In this document: positions 39,715-48,159 of the stretch, in pieces
Position numbering within the stretch: position 1 is the first letter of the stretch
Layout: every line of letters starts with the position of its first letter
Origin: an uncultured Neomegalonema sp.
GTDB taxonomy: Bacteria; Pseudomonadota; Alphaproteobacteria; Rhodobacterales; Rhodobacteraceae
DNA: 64,000 nt
Reading direction: 5' to 3'
NCBI GenBank assembly: GCA_937928005.1
Contig: CALFVD010000001.1
Coordinates: 1 to 64,000, forward strand
Notes under the pieces: model-generated
What the model was told of the DNA's origin: nothing
Seen by the model: the letters and a program-made list of their open reading frames with translations, nothing else
The model's database searches: none
Position numbers and translations under genes: made by a program

Positions 39715-41082
39715 ATGAGGCATATAGAGCAGATAAAACACGAAAGGGCAGGGGCTCTCGATACGATCGAGGCGCGGAACGCCCTTCGAGCAGAGCATTT
39801 CACGCGCGTTCCGGAAGAGATACCGCTTTGGCGGTTCCGGGACGTACTCGTCAAACTGGGAACGGAACTGGGGCTGAGTGGCGGGGCGGTCGTCTATGCC
39901 CTCGACCTGATCGGTCTGCTTACCGAAGCCGACTGGCGCGGTGACGGGCGAGCGGTGACGTATCATTCGGTGCGCGTCTACGCGCGCAAGGTCGGCAAAT
40001 CCGAGCGCACGATCTGCGGTTACGAGCGTCAGCTCATCGCGGCCGGTCTTGCCCATCGAACGGTCAAGCACGCGCGCCGTCACAATGGCATGGGCAACGA
40101 GACACGTCGTACCGGTCTCGATTGGCGGTCCTTCGGCGCACGTCTGCCGGAGCTTCTCGTGTTGCTCGAACGCCGCCAGGCGGAGGAACAGCACCGGCTC
40201 GATCTCGAAGCGCGTATCCGGAGTTCCCGGCGCATCGTTCTGGGACTGATCGAAGCGCTGATCGATAGGGCAGGGCAGGGCGCTGTCGTAACCATAGAGC
40301 AAGACTACGAGCGTGCCGACGTCTCCCGGCTGCGCAACACGATGACCGTCGGCGATCTGGAACGGCGCATCGCGGCGTTGATGCTTCTTCAGGACCGTCT
40401 TGGAAACCTACTCTGTCTTCAAGACGATAACGAAGATGTGGATAACAGTTGTTTTTCTTCACAGACAATCAACCAGTCGGAAGATTCTGTCCGTCTAATA
40501 AACATTACAAATATCTATTCCTGTCCTTCGGACATACGTAAACCAAGAAACGCAAATAATGATATAGACCGAACTGCACTACGTAAGCGTCCTAGCGGAC
40601 GCCAAGGCTTAGAAATAAGTAGTAGCGATAGGCAGTCGAAACCGTCGGAAAGTCGTGGAAACGGTTCCTGGCGCATTGATCGACAACCACAGGATATCGA
40701 TACGCTTCCAGCTCTCTCGGAAATCTGGAAGGCAGCTCCGCCAAGCTGGAAGGCAGCACTCGGGTCGGAGGTCGATATCTCATGGCCGATCCTGATCGAT
40801 CTTGCACGGCACTTCGTGCCACAGCTGGGCGTGAGCGCCCATGCATGGCACAGGGCTCTGGATGTCCTCGGACCAACAGAGGCGACGCTCGCGCTCATCG
40901 TGCTGGATCGAAATCGGGATCACCCTACACGGCCTGTCCGGAGCGTCGGCGGCGCGCTGGTCGGTATGGTCCGCAGGGCAGAGCAGGGCGCTTTCAATCT
41001 CGCGCCATCAGTCTTTGGTATCCTGAGCAGAACCGAAAATAGCAGGTTCGATACCCGGAGAGAGGCCGACCGGCGCGATTAG
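39715..41082 (+). CDS. repC: RepC-type plasmid replication initiator (455 aa)
   Basis: This is the replication initiation protein of repABC-type replicons. The N-terminal region (residues ~25-135) is helical and winged-helix-like, with IPLWRFRDVLVKLGTELGLSGGAVVYALDLIG, VTYHSVRVYARKVGKSERTICGYERQLIAAGL and then GMGNETRRTGLDWRSFGARLPELL. The C-terminal region includes SEIWKAAPPSWKAAL, ARHFVPQLGVSAHAWHRALDVLGP and VRSVGGALVGMVRRAEQGAFNL, a characteristic RepC ending. A strong AGGAGG site precedes the ATG. The middle of the gene (about 40425-40625) is AT-rich and begins with a perfect DnaA box, as expected of repC genes that carry the origin inside. It is divergent from parAB, unlike the canonical order. 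Confidence 0.88.
   Translation: MRHIEQIKHERAGALDTIEARNALRAEHFTRVPEEIPLWRFRDVLVKLGTELGLSGGAVVYALDLIGLLTEADWRGDGRAVTYHSVRVYARKVGKSERTICGYERQLIAAGLAHRTVKHARRHNGMGNETRRTGLDWRSFGARLPELLVLLERRQAEEQHRLDLEARIRSSRRIVLGLIEALIDRAGQGAVVTIEQDYERADVSRLRNTMTVGDLERRIAALMLLQDRLGNLLCLQDDNEDVDNSCFSSQTINQSEDSVRLINITNIYSCPSDIRKPRNANNDIDRTALRKRPSGRQGLEISSSDRQSKPSESRGNGSWRIDRQPQDIDTLPALSEIWKAAPPSWKAALGSEVDISWPILIDLARHFVPQLGVSAHAWHRALDVLGPTEATLALIVLDRNRDHPTRPVRSVGGALVGMVRRAEQGAFNLAPSVFGILSRTENSRFDTRREADRRD
40437..40625. other. candidate plasmid origin (oriV) inside repC
   Basis: TGTGGATAA (40437-40445) is a perfect DnaA box read on the minus strand (TTATCCACA). It sits at the edge of an AT-rich tract running to about 40625 in an otherwise GC-rich gene. 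repABC origins are known to lie in such a tract. Confidence 0.55.
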
Positions 41083-41252
41083 TTCAGGGCAATGATGGCG
41101 GCAAAAGAGCTATCGATGATCGTGCCCATAGACCGCGCCGTCGGAGGCCATCCCCGTTTTCCATCAGGTCAATGAGGACCGGAGCGCTTTCCGATTGCGC
41201 GCATGGACGAGGCTGGCCTCGTGGAATGCGGGGATGGCCGGGGGCTATCCGC

Positions 41253-41630
41253 TCAGGTCCAGCCCGTGGCGAGAACAACGACGAGCGAGGCAAGTGAGAA
41301 CAGGGCGGCAGAGCCCGCAAGTGTCCGCGCTATCCTGTCGGGGCGCGGAGGAGGGGCGGTTCGTTCGGCCATCCTCGCGATCACGGCATCGGTGAGATCG
41401 TAGACGTTCGCCCGCAGGTCGCGGATCTTTCCGACCGTGAGGTCCAGTTCCGCGCTGATCGCGGTGTCGGTGACAGGTTTCGAACCGTCGGCAGGGGAGG
41501 GCGTCCGCTTGCGAATCTCCTCGAGCAAAAGGGCGTAGACGATGAGCAGGCCGTCATCCTTCGGAATGGCAATCTCCGTTTCCGAGATCGCCCTGCGCCG
41601 TCCTTCCTCCATGGTCTCCGCCAGGCTCAT
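41253..41630 (-). CDS. TraM-like conjugal transfer protein (125 aa)
   Basis: This is a small protein with a helical N-terminal part (SLAETMEEGRRRAISETEIAIPKDDGLLIVYALLLEEI) and a C-terminal membrane segment (TLAGSAALFSLASLVVVLATGW). The Arg-rich stretch before the membrane segment fits a cytoplasmic N-terminus. Its ATG overlaps the TraL stop (ATGA). In IncP-type plasmids traK, traL and traM lie together beside oriT in this order, and this protein takes the traM position with similar size and topology. Sequence similarity to known TraM proteins cannot be proven by eye. A role in mating or relaxosome support is inferred from context. The gene ends 170 bases from repC, convergently. Confidence 0.65.
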   Translation of the reverse strand: MSLAETMEEGRRRAISETEIAIPKDDGLLIVYALLLEEIRKRTPSPADGSKPVTDTAISAELDLTVGKIRDLRANVYDLTDAVIARMAERTAPPPRPDRIARTLAGSAALFSLASLVVVLATGWT

Positions 41631-42385
41631 TGCGCCGGTTCCGGTGTCTTCGCCGCATCGAGACCTGTCGTAATGGCCTCGAAAATCGTCGTGCGGATGC
41701 GTCCCAGACGATGACGCGTCACGAGACCCAGCGGAGATTTGGGATCGGTCGCCTCGCCAAAGGTCAGATGCCGCGTGAACATCTCCGTCAGGTCCGCGCC
41801 TCCGGTTCGGGGTTCGAGTTTCGGCAAGAAGATGTAGCCCGCCGTCACATCGGCATGCTTCGCCGTGATCGGCCATTCGTCGTAGATTTTGCCGTCGATT
41901 TCCAAGGGACCATTATGGGGGTTGAACCACAGGACCAGCTTCGCACGGTCCCCGAACCGGCTCGCGAGCGCATCATACCCTTGCAGGGTGTCGGCCAGGT
42001 CCGCACCACCCGAGACGATCGCGTGGATGAACGGCGTGAAGCCGAAGCCGGAGAGCAGGCCAAACATGTCCAGATCGTCGGCATAGGCGAGCAGCGGTCG
42101 GAAAGTCGCCGCGCCGCAATCGACGACGACATCCGTCTTCAGACTGGAAAGCGTCTCGATGAAATCGTCGAAGCGGCGCGGATCGATCTCGTCGCCATCG
42201 ACGATCTCCACCGCTTTCGCTTTCAGCGCCTTCGACCGGGCGAAGGTCGGATTGGTCGGATCGAGGTCGAAAGCCGCGATCTTGCGATCCTTTGCGAGCA
42301 GCCATTCGGTCAGCAGGCGCGCGACGGTGGTCTTGCCGACGCCGCCCTTGCCCATAAGCGTGATGTGGAATTCCTTGTCGTTCAT
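41627..42385 (-). CDS. traL: TraL-like ParA-family conjugal transfer ATPase (252 aa)
   Basis: This is a MinD/ParA-superfamily ATPase without a DNA-binding N-terminus. It begins HITLMGKGGVGKTTVARLL (deviant Walker A, residues ~10-18), then IAAFDLDPTNPTFARS and DVVVDCGAATFRPLL. The later part lacks ParA-specific regions and carries LVLWFNPHNGPLEIDGKIY, which is typical of TraL proteins of IncP-like transfer systems. TraL is needed for conjugative transfer in some systems, though its mechanism is not settled. It lies between TraK-like and TraM-like genes, with a 3-base gap to the first and an ATGA overlap with the second. It is not a plasmid partition gene; the real parA is at 38043. Confidence 0.8.
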   Translation of the reverse strand: MNDKEFHITLMGKGGVGKTTVARLLTEWLLAKDRKIAAFDLDPTNPTFARSKALKAKAVEIVDGDEIDPRRFDDFIETLSSLKTDVVVDCGAATFRPLLAYADDLDMFGLLSGFGFTPFIHAIVSGGADLADTLQGYDALASRFGDRAKLVLWFNPHNGPLEIDGKIYDEWPITAKHADVTAGYIFLPKLEPRTGGADLTEMFTRHLTFGEATDPKSPLGLVTRHRLGRIRTTIFEAITTGLDAAKTPEPAQ

Positions 42386-42388
42386 TTC

Positions 42389-42817
42389 CTATTCCTTCGG
42401 AGGTCCGAACAGATCTTCATGAGAATTGGCGGACGGGTCATAGACCGTGCGTCTGCCGTGATGCCCGGCTTTCTCGCCGAGCTGACGGAGCCGGGCGATC
42501 TTGTCGTCAACGGTGCTCGCTGCCGATGGGGATTCTCCATCGACAATGCTCTGGACATCGATGGTGGTCTCATCCTCACCATCCACCGCATCCGAGATGC
42601 CCTCACCTAGTCTCGCCGCGGTCTCTTCGCCGCTCTTGCGAACGTGGTAGGTCAATGCGCCGTAGGAAATCGGCGGCTTGAGATCGCGATAGATGCGGCG
42701 CAGGCTATGGCCGCGCAGTCGGCGTGCCACGACTTCGTCGCGGATCGCGATGAAGGCAGCACGAGCGTCTCCCCAATCCTGCCGACCTTCGGACCCAATG
42801 GCAGATGTTCCTTGCAC
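42389..42817 (-). CDS. traK: TraK-like oriT-associated protein (142 aa)
   Basis: This is a small basic protein with a helix-turn-helix-like N-terminal half (WGDARAAFIAIRDEVVARRLRGHSLRRIYRDLKPPISYGALTYHVRK). That half matches the style of TraK family proteins: a conserved FxAxxxxV...G.s...I...L......Y.tF..HV pattern. TraK of IncP plasmids binds and bends oriT DNA to help the relaxase. The acidic C-terminal half is probably disordered. Translation starts at a GTG. The gene points away from the oriT region (42818-43156), with the mobC-relaxase genes divergent on the other side, the same geometry as RP4. Confidence 0.7.
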   Translation of the reverse strand: MQGTSAIGSEGRQDWGDARAAFIAIRDEVVARRLRGHSLRRIYRDLKPPISYGALTYHVRKSGEETAARLGEGISDAVDGEDETTIDVQSIVDGESPSAASTVDDKIARLRQLGEKAGHHGRRTVYDPSANSHEDLFGPPKE

Positions 42818-42870
42818 GTCTGACTACCCATCTCGTTTCGATGCACTTTCGATGTGGGATGTGTCAAAAG

Positions 42871-43152
42871 AGGTCATATCCGGTCAAGATCCAAAATCGC
42901 TTCAAACAGCCGCAGTCAAAGTCGGTCAAGTTCGGTCAAGAGTTGCTAAGAGTTCAGCAGCAGGGCGAAAAAACTTGTCAAGAATGGCCAAGTTCGGCGC
43001 AGAACGGCTAAAAGACTGCCTCATCGTGTTCCGTGCGCGTAGTAAATAATGCTTTTCTCTCTGCCTCTTAGTTGATTGCGATGGTCCGTCATCTTGGAGA
43101 AATCGAAGGGTTAGGTGAGGTGGCGGGATAAGGATTTGTGTATTACAAATCC
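42871..43152. other. candidate origin of transfer (oriT)
   Basis: The gap 42818-43156 lies between divergent traK and mobC-relaxase genes. It contains three exact CGGTCAAG copies (42881, 42923, 42933) and looser copies (for example TTGTCAAG at 42975). The exact copies are spaced 42 and 10 bases apart, on one helical face. At the mobC end lies a hairpin, GGATTTGT-GTATT-ACAAATCC (43132-43152). These are the usual parts of a MOBP oriT: accessory protein sites plus a relaxase-side inverted repeat. I could not identify the nick site. Confidence 0.55.
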
Positions 43153-43156
43153 CGTT

Positions 43157-43552
43157 ATGGGAAAATCGAATGTTGTCACATTCAGGTTGAGCGACGAGGA
43201 ACTGGCGGCGGTCGAAGCCCGCGCGCAGGCGCTTGGCATGGCGCGCTCGACATATCTGCGTCGTGCGGCCGTGTATTTCGCCGGTGGCGCAAGCGTGGAG
43301 GAGGTCGAGGCGCTCGGCTTTTCCGAAGCGGTTCGGACGCTGCGGGGGACGGCGAACAATCTGAATCAGCTCGCGCGTGCGGCCAACCGGGGCGGGTTGT
43401 TCTGGGATGCCGGCGACGCGCGGACGGTCCAGACGGTGCGGCGAGAGACGGCGGAAATCCTGCGGCTCTATGTCGGGTTTCTGGATGTTCTGCGGGCGCG
43501 GAAGATGGCGTTTCCGGAGGCGACGGTTCGCGTGCCGGAGGCCGTCGAATGA
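43157..43552 (+). CDS. mobC: MobC/TraJ-like relaxosome protein (131 aa)
   Basis: This is a ribbon-helix-helix type relaxosome accessory protein. The N-terminus VTFRLSDEELAAVEARAQALGMARSTYLRRAA is a ribbon-helix-helix DNA-binding fold. The following FSEAVRTLRGTANNLNQLARAANRGG is the MobC family signature (GNNLNQxAxxxN). It binds the inverted repeat at oriT and recruits the relaxase. The ATG at 43157 is used here, although the region before it is hairpin with no clear ribosome site. A GTG at 43115 with a GAAGGG upstream would add 14 residues and is a real alternative. Its stop overlaps the relaxase start (ATGA). Confidence 0.82.
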   Translation: MGKSNVVTFRLSDEELAAVEARAQALGMARSTYLRRAAVYFAGGASVEEVEALGFSEAVRTLRGTANNLNQLARAANRGGLFWDAGDARTVQTVRRETAEILRLYVGFLDVLRARKMAFPEATVRVPEAVE

Positions 43553-45636
43553 CGATCACGACTATCCGCCCTGACTTCGTCGATCAGATGATGGGCGCGC
43601 CCTGGATCGAGCTGGAATGGCGCAAGGGCCTTCGCGCAAAGGTGGAGGCTTACAGGGCACCGCCTTCCCGTGGTGAGGATGGGCCGGTCCGGCGTGGAGG
43701 AGGGCGGTTCGCGTCGCGCCTCAGCGACGCGCAACGGGTCAAGAACGCGGTGCGGGCGCCGCAGGCCGTGGTGAAGATAATCCGCAAGGGCGGTGTGGCG
43801 GATCGGGGCGGGCTGAACGCACAGCTCGATTACCTGTCCCGGAACGGCAAGGAGCCGGTGCACGGCTACGATCCGGACGGCACCGAGGATCTGATGACGG
43901 GCCGTGAACAGATGCGGGAGCTGACACGGGACTGGGCGGACGAGTGGCAGCGGGCCGCCGAACGCGACGGCAGGGCAGGGCGGACGAACAACAAGACCTT
44001 CCATCTGCTCGTCAGCTTTCCGCACGGCACGGACGTCGAAAAAGCCCGCCTTGCCGCTGACAGCTTTGCCGACACGTTCCTGCATTCCGGGAACCACGGA
44101 GATCGCTGGCGCAACGTGCGGGCTTTCCACACCGACCGCGATCATCCGCATATGCATATTGTCATCGACCGACGGGGCGAAAGCGGGCGGCTGATGCAGA
44201 TCCATCCCGCAGCGGAGATCAATCCGACGCTGTTGCGGGAGTTGCAGGTCAATGCCGCTGCCGAACACGGTCTGCTGCTGAACGACACGCCTCGTGTCAG
44301 CCGGGGTCTGACATCCGTGCCGCGAACGACCGAGGAATGGCGTCTGGCATGGCGGAAGAGCCCTGAGCGGGGTCGATCGGAATACCGGCAGGCCTATGCC
44401 GGATTGGCGGAGGGATTCGCACGGGATGCGACCGAGCGCGAGGCACGGGAGAGCCTTGATCTGGCGAAGCGGCTGGAGCGGGGACCGGAGAGTTTACGGA
44501 AGTTCAGTGCGCCGGCGCGGGAGGCCGGCCTGCATCTTCTCGAAGGAAGGACATTGACGATGGATGACATGGGTGGAACGACGGCGCAGACCTTCACGGT
44601 CGAGGATGTCCGGGCAATGGACGAGGAGAGTCTGCGGGTGCAGGCAATCCGGACGGTGCGCGATCTTGACGAGCTGACGCCGCACATCGAGAACGAGACC
44701 GAGCGCGCTCGCGCGGAGCTCATCCGGGATCGCATCAAGGCCGAGTTCGCGCCGATGGTGCCGGAATTCGAGCGTGAGGGCGATATTCCCGAGCGCGATG
44801 ATGATTTGAACTCCGTCGTTGAATCCAGCCGGACGATGGAAACCGCTCTCGAAGCACGGCGGCAGCAATCCCCGGAGGTGGAAGGATCGGGCTGGGATCA
44901 AGGTGAACGCGGGATCGAGAACGATAGGATGGCGACGGCGGTAGAAAGAACGCGCGAAGCCGACCCGCAGGAAACGCTCGACGCAGCCGATGGAAGGGTT
45001 CGCGCCGCCTACGAAGCGCGCGGCATGAATGCCGATCGCGCACTCGCCCGGATAAAGGGCGGCATGGAAGCCGAGCCCGAGACGCTGGAATACTGGAACG
45101 ATCAGGAAGTCCGAGAGCGCATGCGGCATGGCGATGTGCCCCGCGCGGTTGCCGAGCGCGAGATCGCGGAGCTTCATCGATATGCTGCAGGTACCTATAT
45201 GGCCGCTGCCCGTGCTATCGATCTCGATCATTCGCTCGACTCGCCGGATGTCGATGCGCCTCAGGACGCCCTGAAGTTTCGTCAGACACGCGAGCCGGAG
45301 CGGGAGGTCGAGAACGTCGAGATCGAACGCGCCATGGGCGAAGCGGCTCACGCTCAGGAGCGCGAAGCGCGGAGCGGGCTCGAAGACGCTGCGCTGGCCG
45401 AGACCATCCCGAGCAAAACCGAAGAGCAGCCTGAGCCCGAAAAAGGGATTTCCTCTGTTCAGGAAGAAACCGACCCGAACCGGTTACCGACGCGAACACC
45501 GCTTCCGGAAGAGGATACGCGGAGCGATCTACAGCGCAGTCTTGACGATGAACGCCAGCGGCTGGCTCAGGAACGCCGGGAACGCCCGGAACGGGAGCAT
45601 GCGCCGTCCCGTAGTCTCGACTTCGATTTCGATTGA
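43549..45636 (+). CDS. MOBP / VirD2-type relaxase (695 aa)
   Basis: This is a conjugative relaxase that nicks oriT and pilots the strand. The N-terminal catalytic domain has the candidate motif I Tyr95 (LNAQLDYLSRNG). It also has motif III, HTDRDHPHMHIVI (His194, His201, His203), the three-His metal site of MOBP enzymes. After about residue 290 the protein becomes long, charged and helical, rich in Glu and Arg, as in many VirD2-like C-termini that carry translocation signals. The last residues are Arg-rich (RERPEREHAPSRSLDFDFD). It overlaps mobC by four bases and is followed after 12 bases by the coupling protein gene, forming one transfer operon. Confidence 0.9.
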   Translation: MTITTIRPDFVDQMMGAPWIELEWRKGLRAKVEAYRAPPSRGEDGPVRRGGGRFASRLSDAQRVKNAVRAPQAVVKIIRKGGVADRGGLNAQLDYLSRNGKEPVHGYDPDGTEDLMTGREQMRELTRDWADEWQRAAERDGRAGRTNNKTFHLLVSFPHGTDVEKARLAADSFADTFLHSGNHGDRWRNVRAFHTDRDHPHMHIVIDRRGESGRLMQIHPAAEINPTLLRELQVNAAAEHGLLLNDTPRVSRGLTSVPRTTEEWRLAWRKSPERGRSEYRQAYAGLAEGFARDATEREARESLDLAKRLERGPESLRKFSAPAREAGLHLLEGRTLTMDDMGGTTAQTFTVEDVRAMDEESLRVQAIRTVRDLDELTPHIENETERARAELIRDRIKAEFAPMVPEFEREGDIPERDDDLNSVVESSRTMETALEARRQQSPEVEGSGWDQGERGIENDRMATAVERTREADPQETLDAADGRVRAAYEARGMNADRALARIKGGMEAEPETLEYWNDQEVRERMRHGDVPRAVAEREIAELHRYAAGTYMAAARAIDLDHSLDSPDVDAPQDALKFRQTREPEREVENVEIERAMGEAAHAQEREARSGLEDAALAETIPSKTEEQPEPEKGISSVQEETDPNRLPTRTPLPEEDTRSDLQRSLDDERQRLAQERRERPEREHAPSRSLDFDFD

Positions 45637-45648
45637 TGGAGGCGGGTC

Positions 45649-47538
45649 ATGGATATTCGCGCAAATACCGTCCTGCTGCTGGGACTGGCACTCCTGACCG
45701 GTATCGCAGCGGCGGCCACGACCTATAGCGGTTGGCTATTTCACGCTTTCGAACGGCCCTTGGGCGATATCACGCCCTGGAGTTTCCTTGCCCTTCCGAA
45801 AGCATCGGAAGCAAGCCGTCCCGGAGCCTACGTGGAAGCTCTTCAGATTGCTGGCGTCGTCGGGACCGCGATCACCGGAGCGATGGCCTACCTTGCGCTC
45901 AGGGCACCGAAAGAGAATGTCCATGGTGATGCAAGATGGGCGACCCGATCGGAGATCGGTCGAGCCGGATTGATCGAGGACGAGGGCGTCATACTCGGCA
46001 CGCTTCCAACCCTCTTCGGCAAGGGGCCATACCTCAGAACGACACGTCAGGATTACAGCAACATGCTGGTGGTCGCACCGCCGGGAAGCGGCAAGACAAC
46101 CGGTCTGGCCGCGCCGACCCTGCTGACCTATGCCGGGTCGGTGATCGTTCTGGACGTCAAGGGCGAACTCTTCGATCTGGCCGCGAGGCAGCGCGAAAAG
46201 ATGGGCGACCGGGTTTTCAGGTTCTCGCCCTATGCCGATGATGGAAAGAGCCATCGCTATAATCCCCTCGCCATCATCGCCGAAATGCAGGATCCGGAGG
46301 AGCAGTTCACGGAACTGCGCCGGATCGCTTCCTACCTTCTTGTCCCGAAGGGCAAGTCGGATGCGCCCTTCATCAGCGGCGCGCGAGAACTCTTCTACGC
46401 GGTCGCTTCTGTCGTGGTGCAGTCGAACACGCCGACGATCGGAGAAGTCTTCAGGGTGCTTGCCCCCGGCACGGGTGAGAGCGATACCGATAGCGAGAGC
46501 AGCAATATGGCCGAAACCTTCCGCCTGCTGGCCAAAAGGGCTCCCCTGGGTTCGGCCAAGACGATCCTGAACCAGTTCGCAGCCTATGAGCCGAAGCAGG
46601 TTTCGGTCTTCCTGAGTGTTCTTAAATCGGCAGGTCTCGACGCCTGGGCGGATCCTGCCATCGACCGGGCAACCTCCGAGAACGACATTCCGTTCGACGA
46701 CCTGCGCCGAACGCCGACATCGATCTTCTTCTGTGTTCGCTCGAACGATCTCGAAGTCATTGCGCCGCTCGTAAGATTGTTCTTCCAGCATGCCGTCGCC
46801 ACGCTTCAGCGGCGTGAGCCGGAAAAGGACGAACCTTTCCCGGTGCTCTTCCTCATGGACGAATTCTACCAGCTCGGGCGAATGGATACCGTTCTTCGGG
46901 CGACCACGACGTTGCGTTCCTATGGTGGGCGCATGATGATGATCGTTCAGGGCATTCCGTGGCTCGAAGAAGCTTACGACAAGGCAACTATCGAAGGTCT
47001 TCTCGGTGTGTGCCAGATACAGGTGTTCATGTCCGTGAACGACCAGCGGACGAGAAAGCTGCTTTCCGAGACCCTCGGCAATCGGGAAGTCGAGACGGAA
47101 TCCACAAATATCAGCCGGGCATCGAACCGCATGGGGTACAATCGCAGCACGTCCACCCAGACCCGCGCCCGGCGGCTGATCTCCGAGGACGAAATTGGCC
47201 GCATGGGCGATCAGACGATCTTCGTGTTCGCCCAGAACTGTCGGCCCATCAAGGCGCGCAAGGCATTCTACCCGAAAGACCGGACAATGAGGCAGATTCT
47301 CCGCAAGACAAGGGATCGCGCGAACATCAAGGTTCCGCTTCTGCGTGACGTGAAAATGCCGGAGGCGTTCATGGAGCGCGATCCGGAAATTATCGACATT
47401 CGTGAAGCCGAGGATCGACGTGACGCTGCACTGGAAGAGGCAGCCAAGCCGCGCCGCACACCGCGTGGTGAGACGGCGCTGGCCGAAGGGATGAATACCG
47501 TCAGGCAAGTTCGTGCAAGAATGGGGATGGCAGGGTAG
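45649..47538 (+). CDS. virD4: type IV coupling protein VirD4/TraG (629 aa)
   Basis: This is the coupling ATPase that brings the relaxase-DNA complex to the secretion channel at the inner membrane. Two N-terminal membrane segments (residues ~7-30 and ~66-85) precede the Walker A VVAPPGSGKTTGL (141-153). VIVLDVKGELFDLAA and the Walker B LFLMDEFYQLG near residue 400 follow. MMIVQGIPWLEEAYDK and the TRARRLISEDEI region are typical of TraG/VirD4. Length is normal for the family. It has a GGAGG ribosome site 12 bases after the relaxase stop. The downstream gene pair (mobile mystery A/B) is separated by 160 bases and is probably a separate unit. Confidence 0.92.
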   Translation: MDIRANTVLLLGLALLTGIAAAATTYSGWLFHAFERPLGDITPWSFLALPKASEASRPGAYVEALQIAGVVGTAITGAMAYLALRAPKENVHGDARWATRSEIGRAGLIEDEGVILGTLPTLFGKGPYLRTTRQDYSNMLVVAPPGSGKTTGLAAPTLLTYAGSVIVLDVKGELFDLAARQREKMGDRVFRFSPYADDGKSHRYNPLAIIAEMQDPEEQFTELRRIASYLLVPKGKSDAPFISGARELFYAVASVVVQSNTPTIGEVFRVLAPGTGESDTDSESSNMAETFRLLAKRAPLGSAKTILNQFAAYEPKQVSVFLSVLKSAGLDAWADPAIDRATSENDIPFDDLRRTPTSIFFCVRSNDLEVIAPLVRLFFQHAVATLQRREPEKDEPFPVLFLMDEFYQLGRMDTVLRATTTLRSYGGRMMMIVQGIPWLEEAYDKATIEGLLGVCQIQVFMSVNDQRTRKLLSETLGNREVETESTNISRASNRMGYNRSTSTQTRARRLISEDEIGRMGDQTIFVFAQNCRPIKARKAFYPKDRTMRQILRKTRDRANIKVPLLRDVKMPEAFMERDPEIIDIREAEDRRDAALEEAAKPRRTPRGETALAEGMNTVRQVRARMGMAG

Positions 47539-47642
47539 CGCGACAGACACCGGTGGATGGCGGGTGATAAAGGTTCTGTAATATCACAGTGTGGCGTGAG
47601 TACAGTTTTTGCAATATCAAAGCATTGCATAATGCGAGAGTG

Positions 47643-47662
47643 TGCCATATTTAAATGTGGCA
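47643..47662. promoter_or_regulatory. 20-bp operator-like palindrome before mobile mystery gene A
   Basis: TGCCATATTTAAATGTGGCA is an inverted repeat with one mismatched pair and a perfect ATTTAAAT core. It ends 35 bases before the ATG. It is a likely autorepression site of the XRE-type protein encoded just after it. Confidence 0.55.
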
Positions 47663-47697
47663 TATATTCTTGATGTGCGAAGCTACAGGATGGCAGA

Positions 47698-48159
47698 ATG
47701 TCCGTTTCCCGCGCAAGGCAGCGACAGGCTGGAGAAAAGATCGACCGAGCCGGTCAGGTATCGAAGACCCTTACCAAACCGCTCGGGGGCTGGATCGTCG
47801 CCTTCCAGGAAGCCATTGGCATGAACGGTCCTACGCTTGCCGAACGGCTGGGCATCTCCCGCAACAGTGTCTACAGCGCGATCGAGAACGAACAGGCCAG
47901 AACTATCTCCCTCAAACAGCTCGACAAGATTGCCGAGGCCATGGGTGGCAGGCTCGTGTATGCAATCGTTCCGCAGGAAGGTGCTGTCGAAGAGATCGTC
48001 ATGGCACAGGCCCGCAAGAAGGCAAGACGCATAGTCCAGCGCACTCGCGCGCATATGGCTCTGGAAGAACAGACGGAAGGTCTGCGCAGCGAAGAGGCGA
48101 TGATCGAGGAATTGGCGAGCGAGATCCAGCGCGAGATGCCGAAGGACCTGTGGAGGTGA
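47698..48159 (+). CDS. mobile mystery protein A, XRE-family regulator (153 aa)
   Basis: The conserved N-terminal part (QRQAGEKIDRAGQVSKTLTKPLGGWIVAFQEAIGM) precedes an XRE helix-turn-helix (TLAERLGISRNSVYSAIENEQARTISLKQLDKIAEAMGGRLVYAIVP, residues ~44-90). A charged helical tail follows. This combination matches the mobile mystery protein A family, which is always paired with protein B. It is probably a DNA-binding antitoxin-like repressor of the pair and may use the palindrome at 47643. Its stop overlaps the GTG of gene B (GTGA), so the two are translationally coupled. Toxin-antitoxin behaviour is inferred from the pairing with a Fic protein. Confidence 0.85.
   Translation: MSVSRARQRQAGEKIDRAGQVSKTLTKPLGGWIVAFQEAIGMNGPTLAERLGISRNSVYSAIENEQARTISLKQLDKIAEAMGGRLVYAIVPQEGAVEEIVMAQARKKARRIVQRTRAHMALEEQTEGLRSEEAMIEELASEIQREMPKDLWR

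Noticed and set aside
41627-42385. Second parA for partition
   Set aside because: It lacks a ParB partner and the N-terminal DNA-binding domain and lies between traK- and traM-like genes, so TraL is the better call.
42775-42785. AATCCTGCCG as a possible relaxase nick site
   Set aside because: It resembles the MOBP nick consensus but lies inside the traK coding region, away from the repeats and the hairpin; too weak to call.
45736-47550. Minus-strand open frame of 604 codons opposite the coupling protein gene
   Set aside because: Shadow frame; the plus strand encodes an intact VirD4 with both ATPase motifs.
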